Assembly: GCF_932276165.1 (NCBI RefSeq)
Contig: NC_064009.1
Location: 6,572,001 to 6,636,000, forward strand
From: Plutella xylostella
Lineage: Eukaryota > Arthropoda > Insecta > Lepidoptera > Plutellidae
DNA length: 64,000 nucleotides
Direction: 5' to 3'
Shown: piece by piece, positions 1 through 13,089 of the stretch
Layout: each line of letters begins with the position of its first letter
Numbering within the stretch: position 1 is the stretch's first letter
Position numbers and translations under genes: made by a program
The notes under the pieces: model-generated
What the model was told of the DNA's origin: nothing
The model's database searches: none
Seen by the model: only the letters and a program-made list of their open reading frames with translations

Positions 1-3000
1 CCTCGTTTTGGAGACAATCATTATGAGAAAATCTTACAAATGACTAAAAATGCTGTAATAAAGACATTCATAGATGTCCCCATCGTGCTTATGAACAACA
101 CTCACGTTTACGATTCATATCTTAGACGGAATAAAAGTACCGCTCTACTGTAGATGCCGCAAAAGAAACCAGATTGTTATAAGCTTTAGCGAAATTTCGT
201 CACTATTGTGGGACAAATACTTATCCTTATACATAGAAGAAACAGTAAAATATTGTCTAGCTGTTGATGCAGCCAACAAAACCTGTTAACACCTTCACGT
301 GCCTACACTTTGAATTTAAATCCATTAAAATGGTGGTATACAAAAGCACCAATGGCTAATTCTAAAGCATTAACTATTCGTTCAGCGGAACAGTTTTTGC
401 GAGCCACAAGGACTACCGCTCGGCCCCCTACTTTATACTCTTTATATGGAAGCAAAATTGTTAGGAGCGCATATTTGGCACTGGTCCTTTCTTTATCTAT
501 GCCGCTAGCACATGTCTTTGCACTATGCCTGCCATGAGCTGAATCCCTAATGAAATTCTAATTTAAAAAACACCTGCATAACTGTAAATTAAATTTGAAA
601 ACAGTGTAAACTTGCTAAAATTTAGTACCAAGCTGGACAACTAATTGCCACACTGCTTCCTTAATCCGTCAAACTGCATGATGTTTCCACCTGGATTCAT
701 GACTTATCCATCATCGTTACAGAACTCTAAACGAGCCCATACCTTCATCAGAGCCAAGTGAACTGTATACTAACGATTTAGTTACTGGAAAGTACTGACA
801 GGCGAGGTGTCGAGCACCTGTTTATAGATCGTGGTCAAGAAATCTTGATAGTAACGTTATTTTCGTGCGCACGCATCGGCCATGCAGCGCGCGTCGACGC
901 CTGCGCGAACCACAACCATTGTCATTCAGCGATGCGCCTTGTTTAATTATAAACATTCTGCGGCCTCACATGCGCCAACACTGACAGATGGACAACCGTA
1001 CTTATTTTATAAGGAAAATTTATAAGACACCTTTGGGCATTGTTTTTTCTACATTTGCGGAATCCTAAACTTCTAATTGCGCATGCTGGCGGCGAGCTAA
1101 GGTTTTATTATTTTGCTTTTAATGTCACGCAGGATACTCAGAAGGAATTTTACGTGCATTACTCACTTAATTTGTTGTTCAAGTTTTGCAATAAATTGCT
1201 TTTGAAAGCATGGGAATCAGAACTGACAAATTTTAAAGTTGAAATTTTGGTATGCGGTAATTTAGAGATAGTGCTTTGTCCACATGCAGTTATGCTCGTT
1301 TCATGAATATATTTTGGGCTGGCAGTATACCAAGGAAGGCTCTTTCCGCAGAAAAGAAAGTCCGCAGATAATGAGCCAAAAGATATGCAAATGCGCTGCA
1401 GTGGCAAAATGGTTAAATGTTCTAACAGACTTTTTTTACTATTTAGTCATTGAAAGTTAGCTATAGCAGCGTAGATATTTCTTTACTTTTCACTTATCTA
1501 AGCTTTGGTAAAGCGGCCTTATAGTTACTTAAAGAACACCCCGTGTAAAAATAACTTACAAATCGTATAATATTAACCAGTAAAGTATATAATATATAAT
1601 TTTCTCATCTGACTCATGCATTACACACTCAATAAACCCATTTCGCGCATCCGGCTCGCTGTCGCTTGAACATTCAATACGCGCTCCCGATCTGTGACAA
1701 GAAAGCACATAACCTCATTACAAACGTAACCCACAAATTAAATGCTCACTTTATCTAATAATTTTATATACATATTCAAAGGGGGACCCGTGGTAATGTT
1801 TGAAATGACCCGTATTCAGCTTTTAATCGTTCAATTAACATTTGGAGTCACGTTTTGTAAAGACAATGGACATCTTTGCCGAGGGCAGTCAATGAAATGT
1901 TAGTGTTCGGTAGCTTGTTATTTTATTCTAATTTGACCTTTATCCCTTTGATATAACAGTAAGTGATAGTAAGCATACGTTTGAGTGTACTTAGGGCCGC
2001 CACACAGTGTGGCAAGCTTTCCATATTAATGTCGGAATGTTTGTTAGCGGTATAGAGGTGACGCCATTTCGCTGGTATGTAGAAGAGGTGGACTCTGTAG
2101 AGGCTTATCTTTTCTTTTCTTGGACATTGAGAGTGAAATAACTGAATGTTATTTCATAATAATTATGCATAAAAATTGTTTTAATGTCTGATACATACCT
2201 CCACCTACTACACTCTACGTTTTTGTTTCGTTAATAGCCATATTTAATCCTATAAATTATAACATTTCTCTATGTCTGTGGTATTTTAATAGTTTGCGTT
2301 AAGAAGTATAGTGCCAAGATCATTAACTTCTACGAATAATGGATGATCACGCACAAATTTATTTTTAGTAATACTATTCTTAAGCCGACTAATCCAAGAA
2401 ATAAGCAATTTAGAACGCAAACACGTAAACGACTAATTTTAAAGATTAGGTAAAGCCGATTTCCTACTCGTAGATTCATAGTTCCATCATGTGACGCTTG
2501 TATAATATATATGTATAATAGTCAGAGTTTGCTCAAGATTTAGGTTCAAATTAGGTAATGAAGACAAAAATCGCTAATAAGTGCAAATTCCTCGTCCAAG
2601 CACGGTTATTAAGATTTCTAATGATTTATTAAAATGAATGAATGAATAAATTTTTAATTTACTTCAAATTTATGCAATATGAAATTTCAGAAAGCAGGTT
2701 TCCGAAACTTCATATTTCGATGAGAAGAAAAGCCGTACGGTGTATATTGTGTTCACCACCTAAACGAAACATTGACTTTGCACCCTAATGGTACTGAGGG
2801 GTCACACTATATATGACAAAAAAAAACTAAGTTTACTGCGTGAGCCACGACTCTATCTCGTTGTATTAAACGACAGCCCTCGTTTGTTTTCGTCAGTATA
2901 GAGTAACCCTCCGGAATACATTTGATACTGTTGTTCTTGAACAACTGATCAGATTTTAGTTCCAATCATCTTAGTATATCAGGCTGATTTACTGTCGCGT

Positions 3001-6000
3001 GCTAAAGCCACCATAGTTACATCGTAAACACCTAAATTAAAATGTAACCTTAGAAAAACTAATGTTGATCTGAGGTTTAAATAAATTATTATTTTGGTTT
3101 GATAAACATTTACAGTATAATTACCTACCTAATAAAAATGTAAGGTTTAATCAACTTAGCCGTCAGGAGCTCAAAAGCTTTCTTAGGCCCGATTCACCAT
3201 TGAAGAATATAAGAAATTTTATTCCATAGTATAACGCAGTTTCTCCATACATTTATAAAAGTCCGTTTGGTCCGATACGTACGATACCGATAGTTGTACG
3301 CTTACCTTAAACATGCATAATTATAACACTTTTACGTTTTAAGCACAACTGTTTTTCTTTAACTGACTTGAATTTAAATTTTTGTATTAGTGTAATCGTT
3401 GTAATAAACGGTTTTTATGGACAACGAAAATAACAGGTAGATTTCTACTCGTGAAGAATAGTGATGGTTTTAATTACTCTATGCATAGACACATTTTTTT
3501 TACATGAACGTGAGAAAATTAACACGAACTAACATTCTTACAGAGACGGGTAACTGATAGATACCTATTAGGCTACATCCCCAGTAGGCAAACAGTTTGA
3601 CGCCTACTGAGTTAGCGGCGTGTCAGTTTAGTAGGCCGAGTGTCCACAGTTTGCTAGTTTTGTGTTCACAGATTGCTAAAGCAATTTGCTGCGTTACTAG
3701 CACCTAGTGCTGAGTAAGCCGTTTTCCTACTGGAAGAGGTCTTTACCTAGCCATTGAAGACTGATGATGACAAACAACCTTTCGTAGTATTTTTACCAGT
3801 AAAACATAGGATAAAAAGTTTAAAAGCATATTATAATTTCCACAGAATATTAAGTATCCAAGTATGCCAAACTATCCCTTGAAAAGCAGTCAATGGACGT
3901 TGTGTTAATAAATATGTACAACTTTTAACCTGAGTGTCCATGTAAACGGGTCGACAGTCTCGTTTTCTTTAATTTATCTTCCTTCGGGAGGTGTCTAACG
4001 AGTTCTCGCGTGGGGCCGAGCGTTTTATCGACCTCATGAGCCTCAATACTTTCAAAATTAACATATCGATTGTACCTTACTTGGTATTCAATGAAAACAT
4101 CATCCAACTCAATCATGATTTATACGACGTTGACATCTTAAAACTTCTAAATTTAAATGGCTATTTTTTTTAGACGCAAAATTATAATTGCTAATCTGAT
4201 TGTCGGGTTCACGACACCAATTAAACAAATGTAAATAAATGACTCAGCGTCGAAATATGCATACGTTTCTAGTTGACAATTACAAAAAAGGTTGTATTTT
4301 TATTCGAGTTTCCAATTAAAGAAGGCGCTAAAAGCAGTGACGACGTCCGTCTCGGGGTAATAACATGAAAAAACAACAAAAAAAGTATTAAAAAGGTTGA
4401 AATTCTTGTGTCTCGTCCTTTGAGGTGTTAAATAAACAGTGCGCTGCCCTAACGACTCGATTCTGAACTTGTATTAATTTTTATTTAAGTGTATATTGAC
4501 CAAGATAAAGAATATAAAAAAAATTACTAACCCTGCTCAGAATTTTACAAATATACCACCTCACTCTCTGTGGCGTATCATTAAGCAGACTGGTGTAAAT
4601 TTTCAATATAAAAATATAACTGGAATGTAAAACTGTACGCTTTAATCTTTAGCTTAAATTATTTGCATATAAATTTCTCACTCCAAGACATTGGAGTATT
4701 TAATACGTTCCATAATGTACTTCACCGTCAATTTGTCACTAATTAAGGTTTGCTTTAACATTATCTTTATTAGAAAATTTATGTACTTAGCTCCGAGATA
4801 AAATCACGGAGTTAGGTGTGACCCTCTATAAAGATTTGTAAATAATTATAATGCATCCACGCTGAGGCATAATCTTGCGTTGAGGTGTTAAAAGCTTTAA
4901 TGTGAATAGTTTTCTGAATTAAAATGTTACCTCATGGATATAAGATACGAAGTAATTTTGACAGCAAAATATTTTTTGCATAATTGGATAAGTTTTCGGC
5001 TGTATCGATTAGATTACCGAATTAAATACAAACTAACGATAGATCTGACACCATAGCATCTCAGTATTACCTAGTATCCGTATCTAAGTTGTCTGTTACA
5101 GGCATTTCTTTTCATAGATATATTTCATAACATTTTCTTTCATGCTTGAATTAAAAACGGTTCGTCGTCCGAAGCAGAGTGGTTTTATGTGAAATTTATA
5201 TTGATCATAAAATAATTATGGATTTGTTCCTTTTATAAACTTCGTGCATTCATTTTATTACACAAAGTACAATTAATATTTTTATGTCTATTTAGTTCAA
5301 GAGGCTTCTCTATTTCAAACTCAATACTCTTAACTATGGTCACCCCTTTGCGGTTTATTTACGTTACCACTTGGTAAGTTTGCACATACAATATACTCGT
5401 AGTTTAGTTAACAATATATATTTAAATTAATAGTACCAACTTTTTGTACATGTCAGTGCAAAATTTTAATAAATATAACTCTTTGGAATATTGATAAATT
5501 AGTTCAATATTTATGAATGTTCGTAATTATAATAACTAGAAGACATAATAAAAACTCTAAACTGAATTCGGTTGTTATTGGAAGAATAGGATTTATTGAA
5601 GATGCTCAGAACAATAAAGATAAGGAATCGACATAAAAATACAAAATTTTGAATATTAACGACATTCTTACTGTCAATGTTGTGACCATACATTTCCGCC
5701 AACTCAAACATTTCCAAACGTGTGCGACGCTATATAGATAGTTTTAATTACATTTCCATGTAAATGAGTATCAATTTCAACTCCATTACAGTTAATATTT
5801 TAATCCAACGCGAGCCAGGGATCAACTTAAAAATTCGAGGTTAAAAATTCTGTCTAATTAATATGTTACTTATGGTCTTAAATTGGTTGTCGGATTTATG
5901 CAAATCGTTCGTTTTTATAGCAGCCACACACGACAAAAAGATTTTAATAGTAATACGATCTGGTATCTACAGCTATTAAGTTTGGATTAGTTATACACGA

Positions 6001-6700
6001 CGGTGACAAAATTTAAGGTTTTCCAGTTGGTGTGTGTCACGTCAATGTATGTTAAATTTGAAATGTCTTGATGAGGCATATTTCACTCAATTTAGTGTCA
6101 CTTAAAGAGGCGTAGTTGTAACCCGAGATATGCTCGTTTGGTGAGTTTTGACCACAATCTATAGCTGATCAGGTGTTAACTACATCCAGCAATAAATTTA
6201 CGTATTTGTCTTGTGCCGTTTTATTATAAACCAGTGTCTAATTAATTAGCTTTACTCGACAGTCTAACGTCTCCAAATCAGTTGTTTGCTTACTAAATGT
6301 TGGGCCTAGCTTCAAAACAGGTATATCTATGTCTTAAAAAGTATACCTACAATAATTCGCCACTATAATATACGCTATAATATATTTCAGATTCAAAATT
6401 GAGGATTATAACTTAAGACATACCCCGTCTCCTATCAGATTTTTTTCTTTTTTTCAATGAAAATTATTCAGAAATTGAACAATGACACTGGCATTATATC
6501 TACATCGCTAAAAATAGCTAACAGCACCACTTACTAGTAATTATAATACCAATACAGAATCTAACGGAACAAGTGTGATATAAAATTATAAAGCTTATAA
6601 CTTCTAAGCGATTCATTTCGCAGCAGGCTTTGCATTTGTATGGATGTTTAATTTAAAGTTGAATATTAATGAAGTATCGGCTATGAAGAGACCAATTAAT
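1..6700. other. Anonymous AT-rich noncoding DNA
   Basis: No coding sequence, RNA gene or recognisable transposon is visible here. Open frames are short (under 90 codons) and have no recognisable motif or codon bias. Minor structure includes a short (ATGA)n run near 2634 and a weak inverted pair around 6318-6425 built on TATGTCTTAA / TTAAGACATA. One locally GC-rich patch (851-985) is listed separately. Old, diverged repeats may be present but cannot be recognised by eye. Confidence 0.6.
851..985. promoter_or_regulatory. CpG-rich patch in AT-rich DNA
   Basis: The patch contains GCGCGCGTCGACGC and several other CpG dinucleotides, in sharp contrast with its flanks. In insect genomes such patches often mark conserved regulatory DNA or promoters. 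No TATA box, splice donor or coding frame is associated with it, so a regulatory role is inference from composition only. Confidence 0.2.
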
Positions 6701-6745
6701 GATGCGGGCACGGGTTGAGCGGAGATCGAGGCAACGACAGAGCTG

Positions 6746-6909
6746 ATTAGTCAACTTGAAACCTTTCATTACTCATCATACAATATTACACTTATCACAG
6801 TTTTTGTGTTACTTTCTGTGTTTTATTATCTCATTTTCTTTCTTTTTGTATTTGGTGTGTGTGTTCAGTGCACTGAATAAATGTATTTCTTTCTTTCTTT
6901 CTTTCTTTC
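6746..6909 (+). mobile_element. Retroposon 3' end with (TTTC)n tail
   Basis: A T/G-rich 3'-UTR-like segment leads into CACTGAATAAATGTATTTC and then five TTTC units. An AATAAA-type signal followed by a simple tetranucleotide tail is the usual 3' terminus of lepidopteran non-LTR elements. No coding part is attached, so this is a severely 5'-truncated copy whose family cannot be named. The 5' boundary is a guess. Confidence 0.5.
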
Positions 6910-7482
6910 AATGTTTACAGCAGTCAGTACCCGCCTTAACTTATTCTGTTAAAGGAGTTAGGAGAATCACTAGCAGTGCTATTTGTATTTACAACAATTT
7001 CAACCAACATTGCCATTGGAATTGAAATTCCCAGATTTGAAAGTTAAAATTAATTACTTGTCCTAATTTTGCCACAGTCTTAGCATCTATCTTTTGCTCC
7101 ATAAACATTCATTAATGAGTCTCTTCATTCAATAATTCAAACTCTTCAAAGAGGATATTTGTTCCGAACCATCTTTACTATTTCACGCTGTAGATCCACT
7201 TCATAAAGACCACATGGAATGGCCCGTTTAAAATGGAATTCTAATGGAAATACTGATATGAAATTGTTCCCTGTATTACTTCTGTTATTCAAACATTATT
7301 CTTGTATAGTTAGGTGTGAATTTTTAAACATTATATAAGCTCATTACCTTTTTATTTTCTAGTTTAACAAGAATTTGTCCGGCGGTGATATCGATAAAAC
7401 GCAGACGAACAGCATTTTCAGATAAAATATTCACATTAGTTACCCTAGGAAGTTAGTGTTCGTTTATATTACCTATTGGTAT

Positions 7483-7699
7483 GTACGGTGGCCTGCGCCT
7501 AAAAGTATACAGGCGGAGTTTTTAAAATAGCGATCTCAAGCTCACATGCTGCTCAAGAACATCCACATAAACACCACTGCTACACACATCACACACAACA
7601 CGTCCCCGGATTTATAACAGATGTAGCTGGTCCCTTCATCATCAGGGGTCGCTATTTTAAAAACTCCGCCTGTATACTTTTAGGCGCAGGCCACCGTAC
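7483..7699. mobile_element. MITE with perfect 51-bp terminal inverted repeats
   Basis: The arms at 7483-7533 and 7649-7699 are exact reverse complements over 51 bp, starting GTACGGTGGCCTGCGCC and ending AAAATAGCGA. They enclose a 115-bp core with no coding capacity. The structure is that of a non-autonomous DNA transposon. The absence of any mismatch between the arms suggests recent insertion or gene conversion. No clear target-site duplication is visible, so the superfamily is undetermined. Confidence 0.8.
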
Positions 7700-7883
7700 C
7701 TACATAAATATTGTTTATTTTAATGCAATACAATTCTGTATGTCTTATCAATTTAGAATTTGAATCAATTTGTTACATATGTTTGGGTCATATGTTGGCA
7801 CATCATTGTAGTAGTCCATGGGATAGTATTGTCCATGTTTGTCTGTTCAACCTAGTTTTTTTTTGTTAAATATAACATAATAC

Positions 7884-7948
7884 TCCTTAGTTTTACATAA
7901 GTTTAATGTAGTTGCACCAAATACATTAAACTCATGTAAAACTAAGGA
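7884..7948. repeat. 27-bp inverted repeat (hairpin)
   Basis: Arms TCCTTAGTTTTACATAAG... (7884-7910) and their reverse complement (7922-7948) pair with one mismatch around an 11-base loop. It may be a small palindromic MITE core or part of an unrecognised repeat. The surrounding minus-strand open frame (7847-8104) crosses the hairpin and is not considered a gene. Confidence 0.6.
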
Positions 7949-8086
7949 TTCAATATGACTACAGATAAAGTCAGTCATTTCAAACAGTCTGCAAACCAAA
8001 ACAATAAAAAAACCAACATTGTCTATTACTCCAACCAACATCGAACTTGTGTCGAGTATTTTTATCCAATTCGAGCCAGTCGTTCT

Positions 8087-8208
8087 TAGGGTCACTTTCA
8101 CCAAATGCTAAACGTATTTAAATCAAATTTTAAATACATTTTGTACTAACTGACAGACGTTTGACAGACTACTAAATGCGTTTAGCGTTTGGTGAAATTC
8201 CACCTTAG
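8087..8208. mobile_element. MITE, 'CACCAAACGCTAAACG' family, copy 1
   Basis: The left end reads GGGTCACTTTCACCAAATGC and the right end reads GCGTTTGGTGAAATTCCACC, forming an inverted repeat. The core contains AAATCAAATTTTAAATACA. A second full copy lies at 40567-40699 with the same core, and one end recurs at 12466-12505. Several copies in one window and matching ends support a short non-autonomous DNA transposon family. Confidence 0.75.
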
Positions 8209-8209
8209 A

Positions 8210-10215
8210 GCCTACACGACGCACCAAGAATCTGAAGAGCGCGCGTCAAGTCAACATAATCCATTCGAATCAAAACAATCGAATAAATACCGAATCTTAA
8301 TTATAAGTTATTCGGGCTTTTCTGAATGCATCTCGTCGGTATGGCCTGATCACACTTTAAGCGTGTTTAAGTCGGATAATGTCTGTAAAGCAGTATTTAT
8401 TGGTGCTCTGCCAGCAGATTCTTCCGGTGTACATACGTAGTTGTATTATAGCTGTTTGTAGCATTTATAAAGTACTTTTGCGCTGGAGAGATTAAAATGT
8501 TTATGCAAATTAAGTATTTATTTTTTTATTTGTTATTTTTCGCTTAAAGATTATGGTGTAGGTTTGTTGAGGATTCGCAAATAAAACAAATTCTACATAA
8601 CCCACTCTCATGGTCATGACACCTGGTTACTGATTACTAGCAAATGCCAACAGTAACGTAATGGTAACTTACCGCTCATAAGTTTGTTTGGTTAGCACCA
8701 TATGCTTAACAGCGAGTGGTCTACAGAAGAACTGAATGAAATACCAGGTGATTCCGAACTGATCATCGATCGTTCTCCAACTTCCACTCAAGCAGTCGTC
8801 ACGCGTAAATCAGCCGCGATGTCTATTCTGGTCCCGTGATCGCTCGGGACTTAATTAGAAAGAATTGCTTTTATTTCGCGCCAGAGAGACGTGACGCAGA
8901 CGCCCGTAGGTACGTTAAAATCTCTTTGATGAGCTACAGCCCTGGTAAATCTTAATTGGCTTGTTGGCTTTGCGCTACAATGTTAATTGTTCACGGATCT
9001 GTTTGTGTTTTTGAGGGCCCTTGTCGATGTGGATGTCGGAGATTCTTTGACTGATTGTTTACAGGATGCCGGGTTTTGAGGGCGATGGTTTTTAAATAAT
9101 GCGTAGAGTATAGTGGTAGGTATAGTACCTAATAGTTTTGCATAACATGGTTAGCGGTGGAAATGTCGGACGAGACGGGTAATACGCGTTTGTCATGAAT
9201 GAGTGGAGAGTGAATCCAGTGACATGTTGCAATTTAATGTACACAATCTAGCGAGTAAACAAAGTGTTTCCTTAACCTTCACTGCTTGTGCTACCTTGCT
9301 TTTACGGTGAATAGGTGAACGGTTTCTTTAAAACAAAATGAAATAATAAGCCTTTATTATTTCATAATAACGCTTTTTTTTACATATGAAAATAACAAGG
9401 TATTAATAAGTATAAAGTTTTCAACATCTTATTCACAATAGCGGAAACGTATAACACTACAAGATGTCGTCAAGATCTTGGGAAGTATGCATACTTTTAT
9501 CATTCCCATGATGAGTGGCTGGTGAGAATGCACACGCTCAGCTATTTCGATGTGTGACACGAATCGAGGATGAAGAATCTCACTATTTTTATAATAATAT
9601 ATTATGAGTTATTTTCAGAGGTTCTAGTTAATAGTTTTCGTGAAAAATATGTTTTGATGTTGATTGCGCTAATTTATTTCACTTTTTGTTCACTGTAAGG
9701 TGAAATAGCCGGTGTTACCTACGGTGAAATAATTTAAATTGGTTTATTTCTTGTAAAATGAGACAAGGTGATTTATTTGCGGTGGTGATTAATAAATTTT
9801 GTCTGAATTCTTGTTCGAGATTCTTAACACATTCTTGTGTCACCTTCACTGAAGATTATCGAAATATTTGCTCAAGATATAGAGGTGAGAAAATTTATGT
9901 ATTTATTTGATTGTACCGAATCGTCACTACAGGATTATATTATTGACTAAAGTTTATTGAAATTTGTGAGTAATAGGTACGGCGTCAAAAGCATTGTTAC
10001 AATCCTTAATTCTCACTAGTAGGATAAATTATAAGCAGGTAATAAAGGTAAGCGCCTACGTATCGGTATTGTACCTACGTATCGGAGCAAGGATGGAGAA
10101 ACGACGTCAGTAATGCCGTTGAAAAATGCTGTGTAAATTTATTTACAAAGATACGATACGTCCGTTGCATCGTCCACTGCGGATATGTGGACGCTTACCT
10201 TAAAAAGTACTACTT
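8210..10215. other. Noncoding; CpG-richer block at 8720-8960
   Basis: No gene is recognised. The part around 8720-8960 contains GTCACGCG, CGCGATG, TTCGCGCCAGAGAGACGTGACGC and TTAATTAG, a mix of CpG words and homeodomain-type cores resembling lepidopteran conserved noncoding DNA. The remainder is AT-rich. A 24-base palindromic stretch (GAAATAATAAGCCTTTATTATTTC) lies near 9340. Confidence 0.35.
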
Positions 10216-10442
10216 ACACTCCCGGGCAATGAAAAAGTTTCACTCAAAAAATGATGACACCAAACGACCCCAATTTTTTCAAAGATTTAATATGAAATTG
10301 GAACCAAATATTATTGTTTTTAGTTGCAAGTCTCTGTTAAATGTACTGTAATGTCGCAGTAGACGTCATTAAGCTAGCCTTTTCCGTTTAGAAGTAATCT
10401 GGTGCTTTTCTCAATGGAACATTTTCATTGCCCGTGAGTGTA
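10216..10442. mobile_element. MITE, 'TACACTC..GGGCAATGAAAAAG' family, copy 1
   Basis: The left terminus TACACTCCCGGGCAATGAAA is mirrored by CATTGCCCGTGAGTGTA at the right. The core includes CACCAAACGACCCCAATTTT and TTCCGTTTAGAAGTAAT. The same ends and core words recur at 36785-37134, and the ends alone at 27445-27526. It has no coding capacity and is a non-autonomous DNA transposon of unassigned superfamily. Confidence 0.8.
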
Positions 10443-11214
10443 AAACAAACAAACACTGCTAAGTAGGTGCATGAAAAACTGATTGTACAATAAGAGAATT
10501 GATTCCACCAATCAGTGCCCGCCACGGCTGTAGCACAATGGCGGCCGATTGTGGCTTTTAAATGGATGTAACAATTAATTCTACGCAATTAGGTGGCCCG
10601 CATTTCGAGTGCACCATAGCATTGGAAGTGGAAGACACGGCATAATGGCAGCTTTCCCAATTACCTAGGTACCTATTTGTTTTTACTTTCTTAGTAGAAT
10701 ACCAGTGTTTAATTCCTTTATATTCATTTATGTACCTTTATAGGTACTTACCTAAATGTCCACGTACTTATCCTCCTGACTATTTGTAGAAATGTCAGAC
10801 GCAGGAATTTTCATTCACTTTAGTCATTATGGGTTCAGAGGTTAAATATATATTTTATTATTATTTATAATTATTTTTTATTCGTATCCTCGACAAATAA
10901 TTAAGAGCCACTGACCAATTAGCCACTAGTTGACTTCAAAGTTTGCAAACGTGAATTGAAGGTTGTTGGTATGTCTAAAATTAAATTATTTCTAGCTCTA
11001 TGTAAGCGAGCGACAGTCACTACTTAACACTCTATATCGCGCACTATTGTCACGATTAAAACTCTAATTGACCCCCGTAAATCACAATTTAGGATTTCGT
11101 CTCCAATAATGGCCTTTGTTTTTTTAACTAAGCCTATTAGGTGCTCTGATTTAGGTCGAACTATGATATCGTTTGTTGGTCAATGATTTGTTAAATTTGG
11201 TCTTAGGTATAAGC
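10443..11214. other. Noncoding interval
   Basis: No gene, RNA or recognisable element is visible. AT-rich runs around 10850-10880 and 11100-11130 are low complexity. Confidence 0.5.
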
Positions 11215-11332
11215 ATATTGAGATCGCTTTTAGCGATAAGGCCGCCTATTGCGTTGTAACCACTGTATTATAAATTCTTATTTTTGTTCTGTTAAGTCAA
11301 TAAAGTAGTATTCTATTCGATTCTATTCTATA
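11215..11332 (+). mobile_element. Retroposon 3' end with TTCTA-type tail
   Basis: The sequence GCGATAAGGCCGCCTATTGC followed by AAGTCAATAAAGTAGTATTC and an irregular ATTCT repeat is a typical lepidopteran non-LTR 3' UTR with poly(A)-signal-like AATAAA and a simple-sequence tail. Only the 3' end is present. The clade is not determined. Confidence 0.5.
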
Positions 11333-11528
11333 TAATGTGAGTATGGTATGTACTAGTTTAGTACCATTTCTATCGGTTATAGGTAATATTATTATTACAT
11401 TAACGAACTGCTATGACGAAAGTCCCAGTTACGATCCTCGGTCGGGGCAGATATTTGTTTAAAGATAGTTATTTCGTACTCGGGTCAATGTATATGTAAA
11501 TATGTATCTATCTATGTATATGTGTAGA

Positions 11529-11650
11529 ATACGCTTTATTTTGCAACATTAAAGAAAACCATACAATATGACAACTTATAAATAAAATGGTACAAAAAAG
11601 GCAGACTTATTGCTTAAAGCAATCTCAGACAACCTTCGGATGTGTAGATA
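11529..11650 (-). mobile_element. Retroposon 3' end, minus orientation
   Basis: Read on the minus strand the segment gives TGAGATTGCTTTAAGCAATA, then GTACCATTTTATTTATAAG and finally GCAACATT-type sequence before AATAAAGCG. This has the look of the same kind of LINE 3' UTR as the copy 200 bp upstream, inverted. No coding region is attached, and the assignment rests on overall appearance. Confidence 0.4.
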
Positions 11651-11830
11651 TATCAACTGTCTGATACCCATATTACAGCCTCTACCTTTAGCTTGGGGTC
11701 GGAAGTACTCAGAAGGCCGTGCGTGAGATGTCCCCACATTTTGTTATATTATTATTATGGTTCTCCAAAATTACAAGTTACAAAATCCTATTTCTAGAAA
11801 AGCGTGACCGGTATTTAGTTATATGAGTTA

Positions 11831-12051
11831 CTAGCTGTTCCCGCGCGCTTCGCTTCGCCTTAAAAAGTTTTCCCGTGGGAATTCCGGGATAAAAAGTAGC
11901 CTATGTTCTTTCCCAGGGTCTAGACCGTATGTATACCAAATTTCATAAGAATCCGTTCAGTAGTTTTGGCGTGAAAGAGTAACAGACAGACAGACGGACA
12001 GACAGACAGACACAGTTATTTTCGCATTTATAATATTAGTTAGGATTAGGA
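11831..12051 (-). mobile_element. Non-autonomous Helitron, copy A
   Basis: On the minus strand the element starts TCCTAATCCTAACTAATATT and ends GGGAACAGCTAG, sitting between host A and T. That is the Helitron rule (5'-TC, 3'-CTAG, insertion at AT, no duplication). It contains a GTCT/GTCC microsatellite and the core TCCGTTCAGTAGTTTTGGCG (written on the + strand). It is nearly identical to 34291-34503 and 40210-40430. It encodes nothing and would depend on a Rep/helicase supplied elsewhere. Confidence 0.8.
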
Positions 12052-12071
12052 TATAAGCCTGGTTTTTTCAA

Positions 12072-12210
12072 CAGGGTGTTGCAAAAAGGATATACTAAGC
12101 CGAAAGGGGTGACTCAAGGGGTTATTCTGAACAAGTTTTGTTCAACGAGTTTTGGAAATTCGCGAAAATTGGAAATAATTAGTACCTATACCCTTTTTGC
12201 AACACACTGT
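12072..12210. mobile_element. Small mariner-like MITE
   Basis: The left end CAGGGTGTTGCAAAAAGG and right end CCTTTTTGCAACACACTG are inverted repeats around about 100 bp of noncoding DNA. The CAGGGTG terminus recurs in other TA-inserting elements of this window (16533, 28824, 36357). A TA lies at the right junction but not at the left, so one flank has mutated or the border is imprecise. Confidence 0.65.
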
Positions 12211-12279
12211 AAATTGAGCTTTAAAAAATATGTACTTTGTTAACCGGCCCCGTATCACAATGAACAATTAAATTGATTT

Positions 12280-12420
12280 GTAATCTGTAAGCCGAGTCCC
12301 AGATTCGTCCTCCGAGTGGTCCCAATTACACTGACGAGGCGGAACCCGGCTGCTGTAACCAGGTTAATTACCACAATTAAGATCTTTATTAGCGCATGTT
12401 CTAATTAGGCTATACCCATT
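12280..12420. promoter_or_regulatory. Candidate conserved noncoding block
   Basis: The block mixes CpG words (CGTCCTCCGAG, GACGAGGCGGAACCCGG) with AT-rich homeodomain-type cores (GGTTAATTACC, TCTAATTAGG). Such composition, in the absence of any open frame, resembles insect enhancers. Inference only. Confidence 0.25.
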
Positions 12421-12465
12421 GTGTACAGTGGAGGACTGCGTGTTATTTTGTTGGTAGGTAGGTAC

Positions 12466-12505
12466 TTAAGGTCACTTTTATCAAACGCTAAATGTAAGTT
12501 GTAAA
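12466..12505. mobile_element. Solo end of the 'CAAACGCTAAA' MITE family
   Basis: TAAGGTCACTTTTATCAAACGC followed by TAAATGTAAG matches the left end of the MITEs at 8087 and 40567. The partner end is not found within the next kilobase, so this is a truncated or diverged copy. Confidence 0.5.
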
Positions 12506-13089
12506 AATTCTGTTTAGTATTCCAAGTAAAATGCAAAGTAAGCAGTATTTATCAACATAACAACATTACCTATATACAACGGTAGCAACTTGTCGACATC
12601 ATTCTCCCAAATGACTCCATGATCCAATTTTTCCGAGACGTGGAAAGTTATAATGAGATGCCCGTCTATTTCCAAACGCACTTATGATGAAGAATACTTT
12701 TATTATTACGAACGGTTTTATTCTCACCCGACCTTGGATATTTAATCGAAGGCGATGACACGCTCTGATTTATGTATTTCATAAAATTTAGAACTCGTGT
12801 TCGTAAAATTAAATATTGTTCTCGTAAAGTTAACACGTTTTGAAATATCCAGGCGCTTTTACGCGAGCTTGATGGAATGATCACGATTCTTTTACTGTGA
12901 CCGCCCGATGACATGTTCTCTCCTCGGTTTGTTAATACCGGGGATATTAAAACGAAACTTAATTTAAACGTTCATCAACGAACACGCTCACAGATTGGGC
13001 TATTGTGAGCTTTAAACATTCTCCGTGCCTGGAAAATGGCCGATAAACTTCAATCAGCACATTTAATGAGTGCGCTACAAGGTACTTAC

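Noticed and set aside
6885..6909. CRISPR-like or tandem-repeat array
   Set aside because: Simple TTTC tail; no spacer-repeat organisation exists anywhere in the window.
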